A DNA stretch of 52,592 nucleotides from Rhodobacter sp. (GTDB lineage Bacteria > Pseudomonadota > Alphaproteobacteria > Rhodobacterales > Rhodobacteraceae): assembly GCA_020251025.1 (NCBI GenBank), contig JADCDI010000041.1, forward strand, positions 1-52,592, in the 5' to 3' direction. The position numbers were made by a program, and so were the translations under genes. Within the stretch, counting starts at the first letter, position 1, and each line of letters starts with the position of its first letter. Shown here one piece after another: positions 10,496-18,845 of the stretch. The notes under the pieces are model-generated. The model searched no databases. It was not told the origin of the DNA and was given only the letters and a program-made list of their open reading frames with translations.

Positions 10496-12286
10496 ATGAG
10501 CTTGAACCTTTCGATCCGAACCCGCCTGCTTGCCATCAGCGTCGTCGCGGTGGCCATTCTGCTGCTGATCGCCGCGCTGGCCTATTTCGGCCTGAAACGC
10601 GGCAATGCCGGGCTGGAAAGCGCGATCACCGCAACGACGGCGGTGCTGAACCAGAAGCAGGCAGACATGATGCATGATGCCCTGCGGGCGGATGTGCTGT
10701 TTGCGATTGTGACCGGGCCGAACGGGTCTGCCAAAGACCGCCAGACCGTGATGTCGGACCTGTCCGATCACGTCGCCAGCTTCGAGACCGCGATTGCACA
10801 GCTTCAGGCGCTGCCCCTGCCGCCGCCGATCCGCGACAAGGTGGATGATGTGGTTCCCTTGCTGGATGCCTATGTCGCCTCGGCACAAGAGATTGCCGGG
10901 CTTGCCCTGACCTCGGCGTCCGCCGCGCGCGCAAGGCTGCCCGATTTCATGATTGCCTTCAGCGATCTGGAGGCCAGCATGGAAACGCTGGGCGAACAGA
11001 TCGAAAGCCGGGGGGCTGCCGTTGGCATTGCCGCCCAACGGGCCAATACGGTTGTGAAATATGTCCTGATCTTTGGGGCGGCCATCGCCGCAGGGGCGCT
11101 TGTGCTGGTGAACCGCAGCATCTCGCGCAGCATCTCGGGACCGCTGAACGAGGTGAAGCGGGGCCTCGGCGGGCTTGCAGAGGGCAATCTGGCCACCCGG
11201 ATCGATGGGGCGGACCGGCGGGACGAGATCGGCGAGATCGCCACGGCGCTGGAAGTGCTGCGCGACCGGCTGAAGCAGGCGAAAGGACAGGAAGCCGAGT
11301 TGACCCAAGGCGCCCAGCAACGCGTGGTGCGGGCGCTGTCGATCGGCCTGCGCAACCTGTCGACCGGAAACCTGACCCAGCCGATCGAAGAGCCGTTTGC
11401 CCCGGATTACGAGACGCTCCGGCTGGATTACAACCAAACCCTGGAAACGCTGACCCAGATCATCGCCCAGGTTGTCGAAGCCTCGGACAGCATCCGCGCC
11501 CGGTCGGCCGAAATCAGCCATGCCTCGGAGGATCTCTCGGCCCGCACGGAAAACCAGGCGGCCACGCTGGAGGAAACGGCCGCCGCGCTGGACGAGCTGA
11601 CCGCCAGCGTCAAGGCCGCCGCCGAAGGCGCGCGCGAGGTGGAAAAGGTCGTGCATCAGGCGCGGACCGAGGCCACCGAAAGCGGTACCGTGGTGCAGGG
11701 GGCGGTGGACGCCATGAACGAGATCGAGCGGTCTTCGGAACAGATTTCGCAGATCATCGGCGTGATCGATGACATCGCGTTCCAGACCAACCTTCTGGCC
11801 CTGAATGCGGGCGTCGAGGCCGCCCGGGCGGGGGATGCCGGCCGCGGCTTTGCCGTGGTCGCCTCGGAAGTCCGGGCGCTGGCGCAGCGGTCCTCGGCAG
11901 CGGCAAAAGAGATCAAGCTGCTGATCAGCGCCAGCACGCAGCATGTCGACCGGGGCGTCGACCAGGTGGGGCGTGCGGGGTCGGCGCTGACCAGAATCGT
12001 TGATCGCGTTACCGAGATTTCCAGCCTGGTGTCGGAGATTGCCTCGGGCGCGCGCGAGCAATCCGTCGGCCTGGCCGAAGTCAACATCGGTGTGAACCAG
12101 CTTGACCAGGTGACCCAGCACAATGCCGCGATGGTCGAACAATCGACCGCAGCCTGCCAGTCGCTGAAGCAGGAAGCCGCAGGCATGGCGACGCTTGTCG
12201 CGCAGTTCTCGCTGCGGAAAGGCAGGGGGCGGGACGATAGCGGGCGGCAGCCCTCTGCCCCCCAGCAGCCGCGCCACGCCGCCTAG
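10496..12286 (+). CDS. Methyl-accepting chemotaxis protein
   Basis: A 596-residue transmembrane chemoreceptor. Helix 1 (about residues 11-32), a periplasmic sensing region (33-180), helix 2 (about 183-203), HAMP domain (about 204-260, [10 protein letters not shown] ... [15 protein letters not shown]) and a long coiled-coil signalling domain. The conserved hairpin tip, beginning [20 protein letters not shown] (about 423-442) and ending [11 protein letters not shown], is intact, so it should couple to CheA/CheW. The ligand cannot be predicted. No chemotaxis operon genes are adjacent, so it is an orphan receptor gene. No strong Shine-Dalgarno precedes ATG 10496. Confidence 0.93.
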   Translation: MSLNLSIRTRLLAISVVAVAILLLIAALAYFGLKRGNAGLESAITATTAVLNQKQADMMHDALRADVLFAIVTGPNGSAKDRQTVMSDLSDHVASFETAIAQLQALPLPPPIRDKVDDVVPLLDAYVASAQEIAGLALTSASAARARLPDFMIAFSDLEASMETLGEQIESRGAAVGIAAQRANTVVKYVLIFGAAIAAGALVLVNRSISRSISGPLNEVKRGLGGLAEGNLATRIDGADRRDEIGEIATALEVLRDRLKQAKGQEAELTQGAQQRVVRALSIGLRNLSTGNLTQPIEEPFAPDYETLRLDYNQTLETLTQIIAQVVEASDSIRARSAEISHASEDLSARTENQAATLEETAAALDELTASVKAAAEGAREVEKVVHQARTEATESGTVVQGAVDAMNEIERSSEQISQIIGVIDDIAFQTNLLALNAGVEAARAGDAGRGFAVVASEVRALAQRSSAAAKEIKLLISASTQHVDRGVDQVGRAGSALTRIVDRVTEISSLVSEIASGAREQSVGLAEVNIGVNQLDQVTQHNAAMVEQSTAACQSLKQEAAGMATLVAQFSLRKGRGRDDSGRQPSAPQQPRHAA

Positions 12287-12338
12287 GAAAGGCCGGGCGT
12301 CCTGCCGCAGCGGCTCCCCGGTACGGGGATGCGCTGCC

Positions 12339-12361
12339 GCAGCGGCCCTGGGGGCCGCTGC
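12339..12361 (+). terminator. Candidate stem-loop after the chemoreceptor gene
   Basis: A perfect 10-bp stem (GCAGCGGCCC with its complement at 12352-12361) and 3-nt loop, 53 bases after the chemoreceptor stop. No U-tract follows, so it would be an atypical intrinsic terminator. A partial second copy of its left arm (CTGCCGCAGCGGC) lies at 12302. Confidence 0.4.
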
Positions 12362-12678
12362 GTGCGGGTGGGGCCGCCGGGTCTGTCAGGGGAATGCGGT
12401 TGGGATAATGTGCCGCAATCGGGCTGACCGGTTCAGGGCCGTCCGGCGATCCGGTTTCCGGTTGCGATGGATTGATCCCCTGGGCCTGGCTATGCCTGCA
12501 AGGTTGCGGGGGTGTTTCAGGCCCGGGAAACCGGCGTGCGTGTCGTTGGTTCGCAGGGGGCATGGGCCGTCGTTAACGAACAGCCCCCGGGTAATCCGAC
12601 CGGCACGGACCATGCACGGCCCTTCCCCCGGCGTCACATCCCCAAGACACAGAGCATCCGGGCCAACACACGCGGGCC
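12362..12678. other. Gap between chemoreceptor terminator and tRNA-linked islet
   Basis: About 320 bases without a recognisable gene; frames here are short and composition-driven. It ends at the left copy of the tRNA-Gly 3'-end repeat and is probably the chromosomal sequence that lay downstream of tRNA-Gly before the islet was inserted. Confidence 0.5.
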
Positions 12679-12710
12679 ATGTCCTGATGCTGGAGCGGGT
12701 GAAGGGAATC
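12679..12710. repeat. Left copy of tRNA-Gly 3'-end direct repeat (att-like)
   Basis: These 32 bases are identical to 14104-14135. The last 20 bases (12691-12710) reproduce the 3' end of the tRNA-Gly gene including CCA; the first 12 bases (ATGTCCTGATGC) are flanking sequence. The geometry, a full tRNA at one edge and a copy of its 3' end at the other, is that left by site-specific integration into a tRNA gene. No integrase remains between the copies. Confidence 0.8.
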
Positions 12711-13122
12711 TGCGCTCGCGTTTGCGCCGATGCGCGCCGTGCTTCCTGGCCCGGCTCACCAGCCCCGCACCCTGGAGCCGCAACTTCAGCCGAGTATAGC
12801 CGAAACGGAAGTCCGTGGTCGCGCGCAGATGGTCTTGGCAATGCTTTACATTCCAGCCCTCATAGCGGGCGCGATAAAGGGCCGGCGCCCGCGCCTCCCC
12901 GGCCAGCGGTACCCGGCGCGCCGATGCCTTGCCGAGCCGACGGTCCACAAGACCCTCCAGCCCCTCTTGCTCAAAGCGGTCGCGGTAGCGGCGGAACTGA
13001 CGCTCCGATATCCCCAAAACCTCGCCCGCCTCCGCCATGTTCAACTCCCGCCGGTTCCAACGGTCCAGCAAATCCAAAGACTTCGCCATCCGGCACTGCT
13101 GCAGCACTTCTATCCTGGTCAT
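12709..13122 (-). pseudogene. Truncated ISNCY-type transposase (N-terminal fragment)
   Basis: The frame from ATG 13122, preceded by GGGAGG, encodes about 138 residues of a transposase N-terminus: a helix-turn-helix (EAGEVLGISERQFRRYRDRF), then LEGLVDRRLGKASARRVP and GLVSRARKHGAHRRKRERR. These are hallmarks of a large ISNCY-family transposase, which normally continues with a catalytic domain to more than 400 residues. Here the homologous sequence stops exactly at the tRNA repeat (12710); the frame runs on through the repeat into unrelated sequence ending at 12634. The catalytic domain is absent, so the gene is inactive. The cut at the repeat suggests islet formation removed the rest. Confidence 0.78.
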
Positions 13123-13217
13123 CGCTTCGCCTCCCTGGCAAAGAATCAAACCGGACAAATCCTGCCCGACCTGACCCGGACATATCTCGCGCTGCCGACA
13201 CCCCGCGATGTTCCGAT

Positions 13218-13246
13218 TTGACGGGTCGATCTGCCAAGGCTATGGT
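13218..13246 (+). promoter_or_regulatory. Candidate promoter of the islet glycosyltransferase
   Basis: TTGACG (13218-13223) and TATGGT (13241-13246) are separated by 17 bases, ending 17 bases before the ATG at 13264. The short leader leaves little room for a ribosome-binding site, and none is evident. Sequence match only. Confidence 0.45.
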
Positions 13247-13263
13247 AGCTGGCTTTCTTTAAT

Positions 13264-14112
13264 ATGGGGGCTCAGGTGTTTTCTCATTGGGTTGGCCGAG
13301 TGCGGAAGTGGAACAGGTCAAGGCTTGTTCGACGTCGGAGTGATGCAGGTTTGCCATTCCAATTGGGTATTCTTGCGATAATGAAGAACGAAGGAAGGAA
13401 CATTGAAGAGTGGATTGAACACTATCTGTGGCAGGGCGTCGGTCAGATTTATCTGATTGACAATGGCAGTGATGACAATACGCAGGAATTGATTAAGCCA
13501 TGGGTGATGTCTGGGTCTGTAAAGGTCGTAACGCTGACTGAACGATGGAAGCAGGAGCAGCATTACTGGACTGCCTTCCAGCACTTCAAGATACGCAGCC
13601 AATGCAAATGGCTGATCATGGCCGATCTGGACGAATTCTGGTTCTGCAAAGACGGCAGGATACTATCACAAGCTGTTGAAACGTATGATAAGTATCATGT
13701 AATCTACGCCAACTGGACGATGTTCGGTTCGGCGGGGTACGATAGGCATCCTGAAAGTCTGAGGATGTGCTTGACACGTAAATCGCCCGATCTCGGCCCG
13801 CACGACTGTACCAAATACATCTGTAGGACAAGGGCCATCTCGACACGCAGGAAAATTGGCATCCACAAGCTTTTCGGCGGCTGCTCTTCGCGTACAATTT
13901 CCGACAACGGTCTTTTGCAGATCAATCATTATCCTCTTCAAAGCAGAGAATACTTTCAGGATGTCAAGATGCGCCGCGGTGATGCTTTCAACCCCTCCAT
14001 GGATCAAATCAGAGACTGGGAATATTTTGAAGCCTACGACAGCCCTTGCGTGGTCGAAGATACGTCGCTTCGCGATCAAGTCATTCAGCGAAAACAGTTG
14101 ATGATGTCCTGA
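13264..14112 (+). CDS. Glycosyltransferase family 2/92-like protein
   Basis: A 282-residue soluble-looking glycosyltransferase. The GT-A core is visible: AIMKNEGRNIEEWIEHYLWQ (about residues 38-57), YLIDNGSDDNTQEL, and a DxD-type metal site in MADLDEFWF (about 119-127); a late HKLFGG and INHYPLQS resemble GT92/Glyco_tranf_2_4 proteins that glycosylate surface polysaccharides. Acceptor and sugar are unknown. Base composition is clearly lower in GC than neighbours (AT-ending codons, ATA and TTG used), consistent with transfer. Its last two codons and stop lie in the right copy of the 32-bp repeat, so the C-terminus was set by the recombination junction and may be shortened. Confidence 0.75.
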   Translation: MGAQVFSHWVGRVRKWNRSRLVRRRSDAGLPFQLGILAIMKNEGRNIEEWIEHYLWQGVGQIYLIDNGSDDNTQELIKPWVMSGSVKVVTLTERWKQEQHYWTAFQHFKIRSQCKWLIMADLDEFWFCKDGRILSQAVETYDKYHVIYANWTMFGSAGYDRHPESLRMCLTRKSPDLGPHDCTKYICRTRAISTRRKIGIHKLFGGCSSRTISDNGLLQINHYPLQSREYFQDVKMRRGDAFNPSMDQIRDWEYFEAYDSPCVVEDTSLRDQVIQRKQLMMS

Positions 14113-14135
14113 TGCTGGAGCGGGTGAAGGGAATC
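14104..14135. repeat. Right copy of tRNA-Gly 3'-end direct repeat
   Basis: Identical over 32 bases to 12679-12710. It spans the last codons of the glycosyltransferase (14104-14112), a 3-base spacer and the final 20 bases of the tRNA-Gly gene (14116-14135). This copy belongs to the intact tRNA. The repeat period is 1425 bases, which is the size of the inserted segment plus one repeat. Confidence 0.8.
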
Positions 14136-14189
14136 GAACCCTCGTATTCAGCTTGGGAAGCTGCTGCTCTGCCATTGAGCTACACCCGC
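14116..14189 (-). tRNA. tRNA-Gly (anticodon CCC)
   Basis: A 74-nt cloverleaf on the minus strand with encoded CCA. Acceptor stem GCGGGTG pairs with CACCCGC; D-arm GCTC...GAGC; anticodon loop TTCCCAA puts CCC at 14157-14155, reading GGG; T-arm GAGGG TTCGATT CCCTT. The sequence closely resembles the known bacterial tRNA-Gly(CCC). Its 3' end is duplicated at 12691-12710, marking it as an integration target. Confidence 0.95.
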
Positions 14190-14314
14190 GAAGGCACCGG
14201 TCGCCGCCGCACCTGACGCCTATGTAACCCCGGCGGTGCGGCGAGGCAAGCCCCGCGCGGCCGCGTCCGGCACGGGCGGCGGGGCAGCACAGAGGGCACC
14301 GCGCCGCGCATCGC

Positions 14315-15226
14315 TCAGTCGCGGAAGGTCCAGCCGCGCCGCCGGGGCACGCGCACGGCCAGCACCGGCTTCATCAGCGACAGACGGAACCGGTTCAGGT
14401 CCAGCGCCTCGTGCATGCCGGTGCTGTCCATTCCCATCAGGCGGGTCCGCACCAGGCTGCGGCTGTAGAACGGTGCCTCAAACAGGCGCATGACCTGTTG
14501 CGGGGTCGTGCCGGGATCGGCCCGCGTCTGGCGCGCCAGCAGGAACGGGGTGCGGGGCAGGCGGGTCAGGGGCGGTGCCTGCACCACGCGGCTGCGGCCA
14601 TTGGCACCGATGTGCAGGGCCAGCGACAGGTCGGTGCCGTCGCGGCGGCGCGCGTCATAAAGGCAGACCGCGCCATCCGCGACCGGAAAGCGCCCCCAGG
14701 TCCAGGTGCTGAAATCCCTTTCCAGCGCGCGGGTGCCGAAGTTGGCATCGAAATAGCCGTGGCCCGACCAGGTTATCCCCCGGTTGAGGTCAACCTCGAT
14801 GCGCGCGGTGGGCGCGAAGGGCCGCCACAGGTGGCGGTTGTCCGGTGTCAGCGCCACTTCCACATCCGTCACCGCCGACGGGCGCAGCGTGACGCGGCCC
14901 CTGACCCGGCCCAACAGGGGCAGTGCGCCCATCTCGTCAATGTCGATGACCAGTTCGCGTCCCGTCCAGCGGACGGCGGAGGGGCCGATGGTCAGGCTGC
15001 GGGCATCGCGGCGCAGGGCCGCGCGGCCCCGGTCGGTCATGGTGAACCGCCCGCCCGGCCCATAGGTGGCCACGTTCAGGCAGACATGGTTTTCCGGATC
15101 GCGCCGCCCCGACCAGGCGTACCAGGGCGAAAACACCGATCCTATGAAGGCGATGACCGAGATGGCATGGCGTCCGTCGTCGCAGACGCCGTCGACATAC
15201 CACCAGGCATAGCCGTCCGGGCCCAC
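14315..15226 (-). CDS. crtC: Hydroxyneurosporene synthase (carotenoid 1,2-hydratase)
   Basis: Adds water across the terminal 1,2 double bond of neurosporene-type carotenoids in the spheroidene pathway. Recognised by the conserved N-terminal PDGYAWWYVDG and IAFIGSVFSPWYAWSGR, then ENHVCLNVATYG, WSGHGYFDANFG and the C-terminal MHEALDLNRFR region. The start is uncertain: the frame is open far upstream but has no ATG in the plausible area; GTG 15226 is the only reasonable initiation codon and gives 303 residues, normal for CrtC. It lacks a good ribosome-binding site. It overlaps the 3' end of crtD by 85 bases, so translation probably depends on coupling to crtD. Confidence 0.88.
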   Translation of the reverse strand: MGPDGYAWWYVDGVCDDGRHAISVIAFIGSVFSPWYAWSGRRDPENHVCLNVATYGPGGRFTMTDRGRAALRRDARSLTIGPSAVRWTGRELVIDIDEMGALPLLGRVRGRVTLRPSAVTDVEVALTPDNRHLWRPFAPTARIEVDLNRGITWSGHGYFDANFGTRALERDFSTWTWGRFPVADGAVCLYDARRRDGTDLSLALHIGANGRSRVVQAPPLTRLPRTPFLLARQTRADPGTTPQQVMRLFEAPFYSRSLVRTRLMGMDSTGMHEALDLNRFRLSLMKPVLAVRVPRRRGWTFRD

Positions 15227-16719
15227 GGGCGTGTCAAAGCGCGGTCCTGCATGATCGCCCCGGCCGCGTGCCGTCCGGACAGGGCCGCCATCGGGATGCC
15301 CGCCCCCGGATGCACCCCGCCCCCCGCCAGATAGAGGCCCGCAATCACCGTCCGCGCGCCCGGCCGGCGGAAGGTGGCTGTCAGGCCGTGCGGGCTGATG
15401 CCGTAAAGGGACCCCTGACTGGCCCGGAACATCCGCGCAAAGCCCGTCGGCCCGGTCAGTGCCGACGCCCCGGGAGGCGTGTCGAAGGTCAGCCCGAAGC
15501 GGCTGAGGGTCTGGAAGGTGCGGTTGCGGCATCGGGACAGGTCCATTTCGTCCGGGGGCGCTGCCGTGTCTTTCGGCAGGGCAGGGGCATTCAGGATGAT
15601 CTCGAACCGTTCCGGTCCGGCAGGCGGGCAGAGGGCGCGGTCCTGGGCGCACACATACAGGGTCGGATCGTCAGGGGTCAGCCCCCGGGCGATCCGGTCG
15701 AATTCGGCGCGGGGATCGGCGGCGAAAAACACGTTGTGATAGGCCAGCGGCAGCCCCTGCGGGCGGGCGGCAAAGGCCCAGACCTCGGCGGAATGGCTGC
15801 GGGGCTGAACCGCGCGCTGCGGCACGGCGCGGCGGGCGTCGGGGCCAAGAAGGCCCTCTGCCAGGGCGGCGGGATCCCCGGCATGCACCACATGGGCACA
15901 AGAAAGGGACCGCCCGTCGGCAAGGGTCACACCCGCCACACGGCCCGCGCTGACCGTGATGTCCCGCACGGCAACGCCGGTCACAAGCGTGGCACCCGCC
16001 GCCTCGACAAGCCGCGTCAGCGTGGCGGCAAGACGGGCCATGCCACCCTTGACGGCCCAGACACCACGGGCTTCGGCCTGCCAGATCAGTGCGAGCACGG
16101 CAGGAGACCGGGCCGGCGCACCGCCGACATAGGTGGCATAGCGCCCGAACAGCTGGCGCAGGCGCGGGTCGGTGAAACTGGCCGACAGGGCCCGCGACAG
16201 GGTCAGCCCCGGCAAAAGCCAGGGCAGAATCTGCGGGCTGCGCAGGGTGGCGGCCAGAATGCCCCCCAGATGGGGGCGCGCACGCTGCATCACCGGCGCA
16301 TCAAAAGCGGTGAACAGCGCCGCCGCCCGGCGGGAAAAGCGGTGAAACTCGGCCTCGGCCTTTGGCCCGGCAAAGGCGCGCACGGCGGCCCCGCTGGCCT
16401 GTTCGTCCGCCAGAAGGTCAAGGGTCGATCCGTCGGGCCACCAGTGGCGCGCCAGAACCGGCAGCGGCTCCAGGGTCAGATGCGCCTCAAGGCTGGTGCC
16501 GGCGGCCGCAAAGAGGTCATCGAACACCGCCTTCAGGGTCAGCACCGTCGGCCCCGCGTCCACCGGCCCCGCGACAGAGGGCAGGGTGCGCATCTTGCCC
16601 CCCGGCGTGCCTTCTTCCACCAGCGTCACGTCGAACCCGGCATGGGAAAGCCGCAGGGCGGCGGCCAGACCGCCCATGCCCGCCCCGATCACCACCACCC
16701 TGTCCATATGTGACGCCAT
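15142..16719 (-). CDS. crtD: Hydroxyneurosporene/methoxyneurosporene desaturase
   Basis: A 525-residue FAD-dependent carotenoid 3,4-desaturase of the phytoene desaturase superfamily, acting after CrtC in spheroidene synthesis. Dinucleotide fold VVVIGAGMGGLAAALRL (residues 8-24), VEEGTPGGKMRT, DAGPTVLTL and the C-terminal FAD signature GLYLAGGGVHPGAGIPMA (about 471-488) are intact. About 37 residues after that signature (MQDRALTRPWARTA onward) look unlike a normal CrtD tail and lie in the crtC overlap, making it roughly 30 residues longer than classical CrtD. First gene of crtD-crtC; two PpsR-type palindromes lie just upstream. Confidence 0.93.
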   Translation of the reverse strand: MASHMDRVVVIGAGMGGLAAALRLSHAGFDVTLVEEGTPGGKMRTLPSVAGPVDAGPTVLTLKAVFDDLFAAAGTSLEAHLTLEPLPVLARHWWPDGSTLDLLADEQASGAAVRAFAGPKAEAEFHRFSRRAAALFTAFDAPVMQRARPHLGGILAATLRSPQILPWLLPGLTLSRALSASFTDPRLRQLFGRYATYVGGAPARSPAVLALIWQAEARGVWAVKGGMARLAATLTRLVEAAGATLVTGVAVRDITVSAGRVAGVTLADGRSLSCAHVVHAGDPAALAEGLLGPDARRAVPQRAVQPRSHSAEVWAFAARPQGLPLAYHNVFFAADPRAEFDRIARGLTPDDPTLYVCAQDRALCPPAGPERFEIILNAPALPKDTAAPPDEMDLSRCRNRTFQTLSRFGLTFDTPPGASALTGPTGFARMFRASQGSLYGISPHGLTATFRRPGARTVIAGLYLAGGGVHPGAGIPMAALSGRHAAGAIMQDRALTRPWARTAMPGGMSTASATTDAMPSRSSPS

Positions 16720-16748
16720 GTCGTGAGTGTTGACTTGGACCGCCTTGC

Positions 16749-16766
16749 TGTCCAGTATGATTTACA
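16749..16766. promoter_or_regulatory. PpsR/CrtJ-type palindrome, crtD/crtE site 1
   Basis: Perfect TGT-N12-ACA motif in the divergent crtD-crtE promoter region. It is 6 bases from a second copy, giving 24-bp start-to-start spacing. PpsR/CrtJ binds this motif in Rhodobacter and represses photosynthesis genes under oxygen; binding here is inferred from the motif and the presence of ppsR in the same cluster. Confidence 0.85.
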
Positions 16767-16772
16767 CATGGC

Positions 16773-16790
16773 TGTCACTTTTGTCGGACA
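16773..16790. promoter_or_regulatory. PpsR/CrtJ-type palindrome, crtD/crtE site 2
   Basis: Second perfect TGT-N12-ACA motif, 22 bases before the crtE start codon and 54 bases upstream of the crtD start. The tandem arrangement would favour cooperative binding and repression of both directions. Confidence 0.85.
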
Positions 16791-16811
16791 GCACCGCCAC
16801 GGAGGGCTGCA

Positions 16812-17675
16812 ATGAAGCTGGACGCGCGGATCGAGGCTGCCATCGAGACGGCCCTTTCGCTGGGGCAGGGCGGCGTTGCCCCGCCGCGGCTGGCCTCGGC
16901 GATGCATTATGCGGTGACACCCGGGGGCGCGCGGATCCGGCCCACGATCCTGCTCAGCGTGGCGCTGGCCTGCGGCGATGACCGCCCCGGGCTGGCCGAT
17001 GCCGCCGCAGCGGCGCTGGAGCTGATCCATTGCGCCAGCCTTGTGCACGATGACCTGCCCTGTTTCGATGACGCGGCGCTGCGCCGGGGCAAGCCGACGG
17101 TGCATCTGGCCTATTGCGAACCGCTGGCGGTGCTGACCGGCGACAGCCTGATCATCCTGGCCTTCGATCTGCTGGCACAGCGCGGCGGCGACCGGCCGCA
17201 GCGTGCGCTGGAACTGATCCGCATTCTGGGACGCCGCGCGGGGATGCCTTTTGGCATCTGCGCCGGACAGGGCTGGGAAAGCGAAGCGAAGGTGAATCTT
17301 TCCGCCTATCATCAGGCCAAGACCGGCGCGCTTTTCATTGCGGCGACCCAGATGGGGGCAGTGGCGGCCGGGCAGGAGGCAGAGCCCTGGTTCGAACTGG
17401 GCGCGCGAATCGGCGAGGCGTTTCAGGTGGCCGACGATCTTCGCGATGCGCTTTATGACGAGGCGACGCTAGGCAAACCCGCCGGGCAGGATGCGGTTCA
17501 TGCCCGGCCCTCGGCGGTTGCCGAACTGGGGGTCCAGGGGGCAACCCGCCGGCTCAGCGATATCCTCGGTGGGGCCATTGCCTCGATCCCGGCCTGTCCC
17601 GGCGAGGCGATGCTGGCCGATCTGGTCCGGCGCACGGCAGAACGGATGACCCCGGTCGCCCCCGTCCGGGTCTGA
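16812..17675 (+). CDS. crtE: Geranylgeranyl diphosphate synthase
   Basis: A 287-residue trans-prenyltransferase making geranylgeranyl-PP for carotenoids and for the bacteriochlorophyll tail. First Asp-rich motif HDDLPCFDD (about residues 78-86) and second motif DDLRD (about 207-211) are intact; GGARIRP near the N-terminus binds IPP. Start ATG 16812 has GGAGGG 5 bases upstream. First gene of the crtE-crtF unit, one base before crtF, and divergent from crtD with shared PpsR palindromes. Length is normal. Confidence 0.95.
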   Translation: MKLDARIEAAIETALSLGQGGVAPPRLASAMHYAVTPGGARIRPTILLSVALACGDDRPGLADAAAAALELIHCASLVHDDLPCFDDAALRRGKPTVHLAYCEPLAVLTGDSLIILAFDLLAQRGGDRPQRALELIRILGRRAGMPFGICAGQGWESEAKVNLSAYHQAKTGALFIAATQMGAVAAGQEAEPWFELGARIGEAFQVADDLRDALYDEATLGKPAGQDAVHARPSAVAELGVQGATRRLSDILGGAIASIPACPGEAMLADLVRRTAERMTPVAPVRV

Positions 17676-17676
17676 G

Positions 17677-18813
17677 ATGACCGATATGCCGGAACGCGGC
17701 CCGGCCCACGGCGCGCAAGCGGCGCATCGCGGCGGCTGGCTGACGCGCGCCTGGATGAACCCGCGCCTGCACGCCGCCGTCGCCCGCATGCCCGGCCTGG
17801 GGCGGATCGCCCGGTCGGAAGGGGCGGCGATGTTCGGGCTGGTCGGCGGATTCGTGAATTCGCAGATCCTGCTGGCGCTGGTCGAGCTTGGAATCCTTGA
17901 GGCGCTGGTGCAGGGGCCGCAGGCGGCGGCCGCCCTGGCGCGCCCGGCCGGGCTGGCGGAAGACCGGATGGCGATTCTCTTGCAGGGCGGGGCGGCCCTG
18001 CGGCTGCTCCGGCGGCGGCGTGACGGGCGTTTTGCCCTGACGCGCCGGGGGGCCGTGCTGCTGGGGGTGCCGGGTCTGGTCGGCATGATCCGGCATCATG
18101 CCGTGTTCTACCGCGATCTGGCCGATCCGGTCGCCCTGCTGCGGGGCGGGACCGAGACCGGGCTGGCCCGGTTCTGGCCCTATGTCTTCGGCGCGGAAGG
18201 GGCGAGCGATACGCAGGTAACGGCGGATTACTCTGCGCTGATGTCCGACACGCAAGGGCTGGTTGCCGAAGACACGCTGCGCTGCGCCGATCTGTCCGGG
18301 GTAAGGCGGCTGCTGGATGTGGGGGGCGGCACCGGGGCCTTTCTGGCCGCCGCAGGGGCGCGCTATCCGTCTTTGGAACTGGCGCTGTTTGACCTGCCCG
18401 CCGTGGTCGGTCCGGCCCGCGCCCGTTTTGCCGCCGCCGGCATGGCCGGGCGGGTGACAATCCTGCCGGGCAGCTTCCGCGATGATCCGATCCCGGCGGG
18501 TGCCGATGCGATCAGCCTGGTGCGCGTGCTTTACGACCACACCGACGAGACGGTTGCGGCCCTGCTGGCGGCGGTTTTTGCGGCCCTGCCCAGGGGCGGG
18601 CGGCTGATCATCTCTGAACCGATGTCGGGCGGGGACAGGCCCGATGCCATCACCGACACCTACTTTGCCTTCTACACCCTGGCCATGGGCACGGGGCGCA
18701 CACGCTCTGGCGCGCGTCTGGCCGAACTGGTGACAGCCGCAGGATTCGATGCGGTGACGATCCGGCCCGGGCCAAGGCCCTATATCACCGGCCTGGTTCT
18801 GGCGCACAGGTAA
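17677..18813 (+). CDS. crtF: Demethylspheroidene O-methyltransferase
   Basis: A 378-residue SAM-dependent O-methyltransferase that methylates the 1-hydroxyl of carotenoids in the spheroidene pathway. N-terminal dimerisation/winged-helix region (about 45-130), then Rossmann methyltransferase domain with [15 protein letters not shown] (about 210-224, SAM-binding), LFDLPAVV (acidic-loop region), and the late active-site region VLYDHTDE and LIISEPMSG. The start is one base after the crtE stop, so the two genes are translationally linked. Downstream lies the bchC promoter with its PpsR sites, though readthrough into bchC is likely, as in other Rhodobacter clusters. Confidence 0.93.
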   Translation: MTDMPERGPAHGAQAAHRGGWLTRAWMNPRLHAAVARMPGLGRIARSEGAAMFGLVGGFVNSQILLALVELGILEALVQGPQAAAALARPAGLAEDRMAILLQGGAALRLLRRRRDGRFALTRRGAVLLGVPGLVGMIRHHAVFYRDLADPVALLRGGTETGLARFWPYVFGAEGASDTQVTADYSALMSDTQGLVAEDTLRCADLSGVRRLLDVGGGTGAFLAAAGARYPSLELALFDLPAVVGPARARFAAAGMAGRVTILPGSFRDDPIPAGADAISLVRVLYDHTDETVAALLAAVFAALPRGGRLIISEPMSGGDRPDAITDTYFAFYTLAMGTGRTRSGARLAELVTAAGFDAVTIRPGPRPYITGLVLAHR

Positions 18814-18821
18814 GCCGCGTC

Positions 18822-18839
18822 TGTCCATTTGAGTTTACA
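18822..18839. promoter_or_regulatory. PpsR/CrtJ-type palindrome, bchC site 1
   Basis: Perfect TGT-N12-ACA, starting 9 bases after the crtF stop. It lies 6 bases before the second copy, the same 24-bp phasing as at crtD/crtE. Confidence 0.87.
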
Positions 18840-18845
18840 CCACAC

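Noticed and set aside
12634-12708. C-terminal tail of the transposase frame beyond the repeat
   Set aside because: These codons translate the tRNA-derived repeat and chromosomal flank, not transposase sequence.
12679-12710. A second tRNA-Gly gene at the left repeat
   Set aside because: Only the 3' 20 bases of the tRNA are present; no D-arm or anticodon arm follows.
14153-14159. tRNA-Gly anticodon UCC
   Set aside because: With a 7-base loop TTCCCAA flanked by the AGC/GCT stem, positions 34-36 are CCC, as in known tRNA-Gly(CCC).
16729-16762. Canonical sigma70 promoter for crtE from TTGACT to TATGAT
   Set aside because: The spacer would be about 20 bases, too long for a confident call.
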